A stretch of 64,000 bases of DNA from Streptomyces sp. ADI95-17 (lineage in GTDB: Bacteria > Actinomycetota > Actinomycetes > Streptomycetales > Streptomycetaceae): NCBI RefSeq assembly GCF_003846175.1, contig NZ_ML123052.1, positions 222,501-286,500 of the forward strand. The letters are read 5' to 3'. Under the pieces are notes generated by a model, which ran no database searches, was not told the origin of the DNA, and saw only the letters and a list, made by a program, of their open reading frames with translations. Position numbers and translations under genes: made by a program. Of this stretch, positions 62,752 through 64,000 are shown piece after piece; positions within the stretch are counted from its first letter, which is position 1, and the number at the start of each line of letters is the position of its first letter.

Positions 62752-64000
62752 TCACTCGTGGCGTGGCGGCAGCGGCGGACGTCGCCGGTCCGGGACGTCG
62801 TCGTACGTCGGCGGGGTGGCCGCCGGCTGGGCGGCCAGCAGGTCCAGGGCGACCCGTACCGCGTCGTCGAGCACCGCGTACCGGCCCTCCGCCCAGTCGA
62901 GGGGGGTGCGCAGCGCCTCCAGGTCCGGTTCGACGCCGTGGTTCTCGACCGACCAGCCGTAGGTGTCGAACCAGGCCGCGTTCATCGGCACCGTGATCAC
63001 CGTGCCGTCGCCCAGCCGGGTCCGGCCGGTCATGCCGACCACGCCGCCCCAGGTCCGCTGGCCCACCACCGGGCCGAGCTTCAGCAGGCGGAACGCGGCG
63101 GTGATCATGTCGCCGTCGGAGGAGGTCGCCTCGTCGGCCAGGGCGACCACGGGGCCGCGCGGGGCGTTGGAGGCGTAACTGACCGGCTGGGCGTTGCGGG
63201 TCAGGTCCCAGCCGAGGATCCGGCGGGTCAGCTTCTCGACGACCAGCTCGCTGATGTGTCCGCCCGCGTTGCCACGTACGTCGACGATGAGCGCCGGGCG
63301 GGACACCTCCATGCGCAGGTCCCGGTTGAACTGCGCCCAGCCCGAGCCGCCCATGTCGGGGATGTGCAGATAGCCGCACTTGCCGCCGCTCAACTCCCGT
63401 ACGACTTCCCGGCGTTTGGCCACCCAGTCCTGGTAGCGCAGCGGCCGTTCGTCGACCAGCGGTACGACGGCGACGCGGCGGGGGCGGCCCTCGTCCCCGG
63501 CCGGGCGGAAGGTCAGCTCGACGGTGGTGCCGCCCGCCGCCGTGAGGAGCGGGTACGGTCCGGCCACCGGATCGACCGGGCGGCCGTCGACATGGGTGAG
63601 GACCGCGCCCTCCCGGACGCCCGTACCGGCCAGCGGGGAACGGGCCTTGGAGTCGGAGGAGTCGCCCGGCAGGATGCGCCGGATCATCCACTCGCCGTCC
63701 CGGCACACCAGGTTCGCGCCGAGCAGGCCGATCGCCCGCTGGTAGTGCGGCGGTCCCTCGTTGCGGCGGGCCGGGGTCACGTACGCGTGCGAGGTGCCCA
63801 GTTCGCCCAGGACCTCGCGCATCAGATCGGCGAACTCGTCGGGGGAGGCGACCCGTTCGACCAGCGGACGGTACTGGTCGAGCACCGCCGTCCAGTCGAT
63901 GCCGCACATGTCCGGCTCCCAGAAGTACGAGCGGATGATGCGGCCGCCCTCCTCGTACGCCTGCCGCCACTCCGCCGCCGGGTCGACCTCGTGCAGGATG
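62752..64000 (-). CDS. Tricorn-type S41 peptidase, C-terminal part (5' end outside window)
   Basis: Partial, about 416 residues, open at 64000. Seen here are a C1-type helical segment (IDWTAVLDQYRPLVERVASPDEFADLMREVLGELGTSHAYV), a PDZ-like domain (PLAGTGVREGAVLTHVDGRPVDPVAG), and the S41 catalytic domain: RGNAGGHISELVVEKL near the middle and the nucleophile loop DEATSSDGDMITAAF with the Ser of SSDG. The His and beta-propeller parts lie outside the window. Tricorn proteases degrade peptides released by the proteasome; streptomycetes carry several. Ends 88 bases from the oxidoreductase gene. Confidence 0.88.
   Translation of the reverse strand, partial: ILHEVDPAAEWRQAYEEGGRIIRSYFWEPDMCGIDWTAVLDQYRPLVERVASPDEFADLMREVLGELGTSHAYVTPARRNEGPPHYQRAIGLLGANLVCRDGEWMIRRILPGDSSDSKARSPLAGTGVREGAVLTHVDGRPVDPVAGPYPLLTAAGGTTVELTFRPAGDEGRPRRVAVVPLVDERPLRYQDWVAKRREVVRELSGGKCGYLHIPDMGGSGWAQFNRDLRMEVSRPALIVDVRGNAGGHISELVVEKLTRRILGWDLTRNAQPVSYASNAPRGPVVALADEATSSDGDMITAAFRLLKLGPVVGQRTWGGVVGMTGRTRLGDGTVITVPMNAAWFDTYGWSVENHGVEPDLEALRTPLDWAEGRYAVLDDAVRVALDLLAAQPAATPPTYDDVPDRRRPPLPPRHE

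Overview
The window is high-GC actinobacterial chromosome, almost certainly Streptomyces. Evidence: very strong GC bias at third codon positions, many GTG/TTG starts, an HrdD-type sigma factor behind a sigma-R-like promoter, the mycelial divisome protein SepX/GlpR, a DUF6227 gene, a WhiJ-like cluster (DUF5753 helix-turn-helix gene plus DUF397 gene), and abundant TetR/MarR/MerR/WYL regulators. No rRNA, CRISPR array, complete transposon or prophage was seen. One tRNA (Ala, CGC anticodon) is present. Most genes look like core or semi-core genes of the genus. The most disturbed stretch is about 1.25-4.7 kb.

Layout. 0-1.25 kb: end of an arsenic resistance operon (arsC fragment, arsenic-linked thioredoxin reductase). 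1.25-4.7 kb: degenerate region with a 24-bp tandem repeat, a secreted glycine-rich protein ending in RTX repeats, a 57-bp hairpin, the C-terminal remnant of a MerR regulator and 1.3 kb without a gene. 4.7-14.4 kb: redoxin, acyl-CoA ligase, secreted M6-type metalloprotease, TetR/MFS pair, MarR next to an extradiol dioxygenase, questin-oxidase-like gene, acetyltransferase. 14.5-21.9 kb: hrdD, WYL regulator divergent from an MFS pump with a 27-bp operator between them, DUF6227, P1/S58 peptidase, LtrA.

21.9-27.5 kb: a tightly coupled operon for an uncharacterised molybdopterin redox complex (heme-b-like membrane subunit with a collagen-like N-tail, Mo/W catalytic subunit, four-cluster ferredoxin, Tat-type Rieske protein, small membrane protein). 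27.5-37.4 kb: mscL, SAF/CpaB-like protein, MTA phosphorylase, FmdB preceded by a CIRCE element, MFS, CPA1 antiporter, penicillin acylase, 5-formyl-THF cyclo-ligase. 37.5-42.9 kb: galU-glp-moaC-moaB-rimJ-like-sepX/glpR, joining molybdenum cofactor synthesis to the Glp/GlpR cell-division pair. 42.9-49.5 kb: tRNA-Ala, ArsR-type regulator with a triple palindrome, aldo/keto reductase, methyltransferase, serine hydrolase, xth, MerR. 49.6-53.1 kb: a translationally coupled Baeyer-Villiger monooxygenase / hydrolase / SDR operon. 53-57.5 kb: small stress-like protein, Thr dehydratase, SDR, PPOX protein, TetR, truncated XRE gene, DUF4333. 57.5-64 kb: FAD oxidoreductase, WhiJ-like cluster, ECF41 sigma operon with its own predicted promoter, and the C-terminal part of a tricorn-type peptidase.

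The best candidates for little-described biology are the Mo/Rieske redox complex, CIRCE control of fmdB, the ECF41 promoter/operon, and the multi-palindrome operators. Two genes appear to use CTG start codons, so their N-termini are easily mis-annotated.
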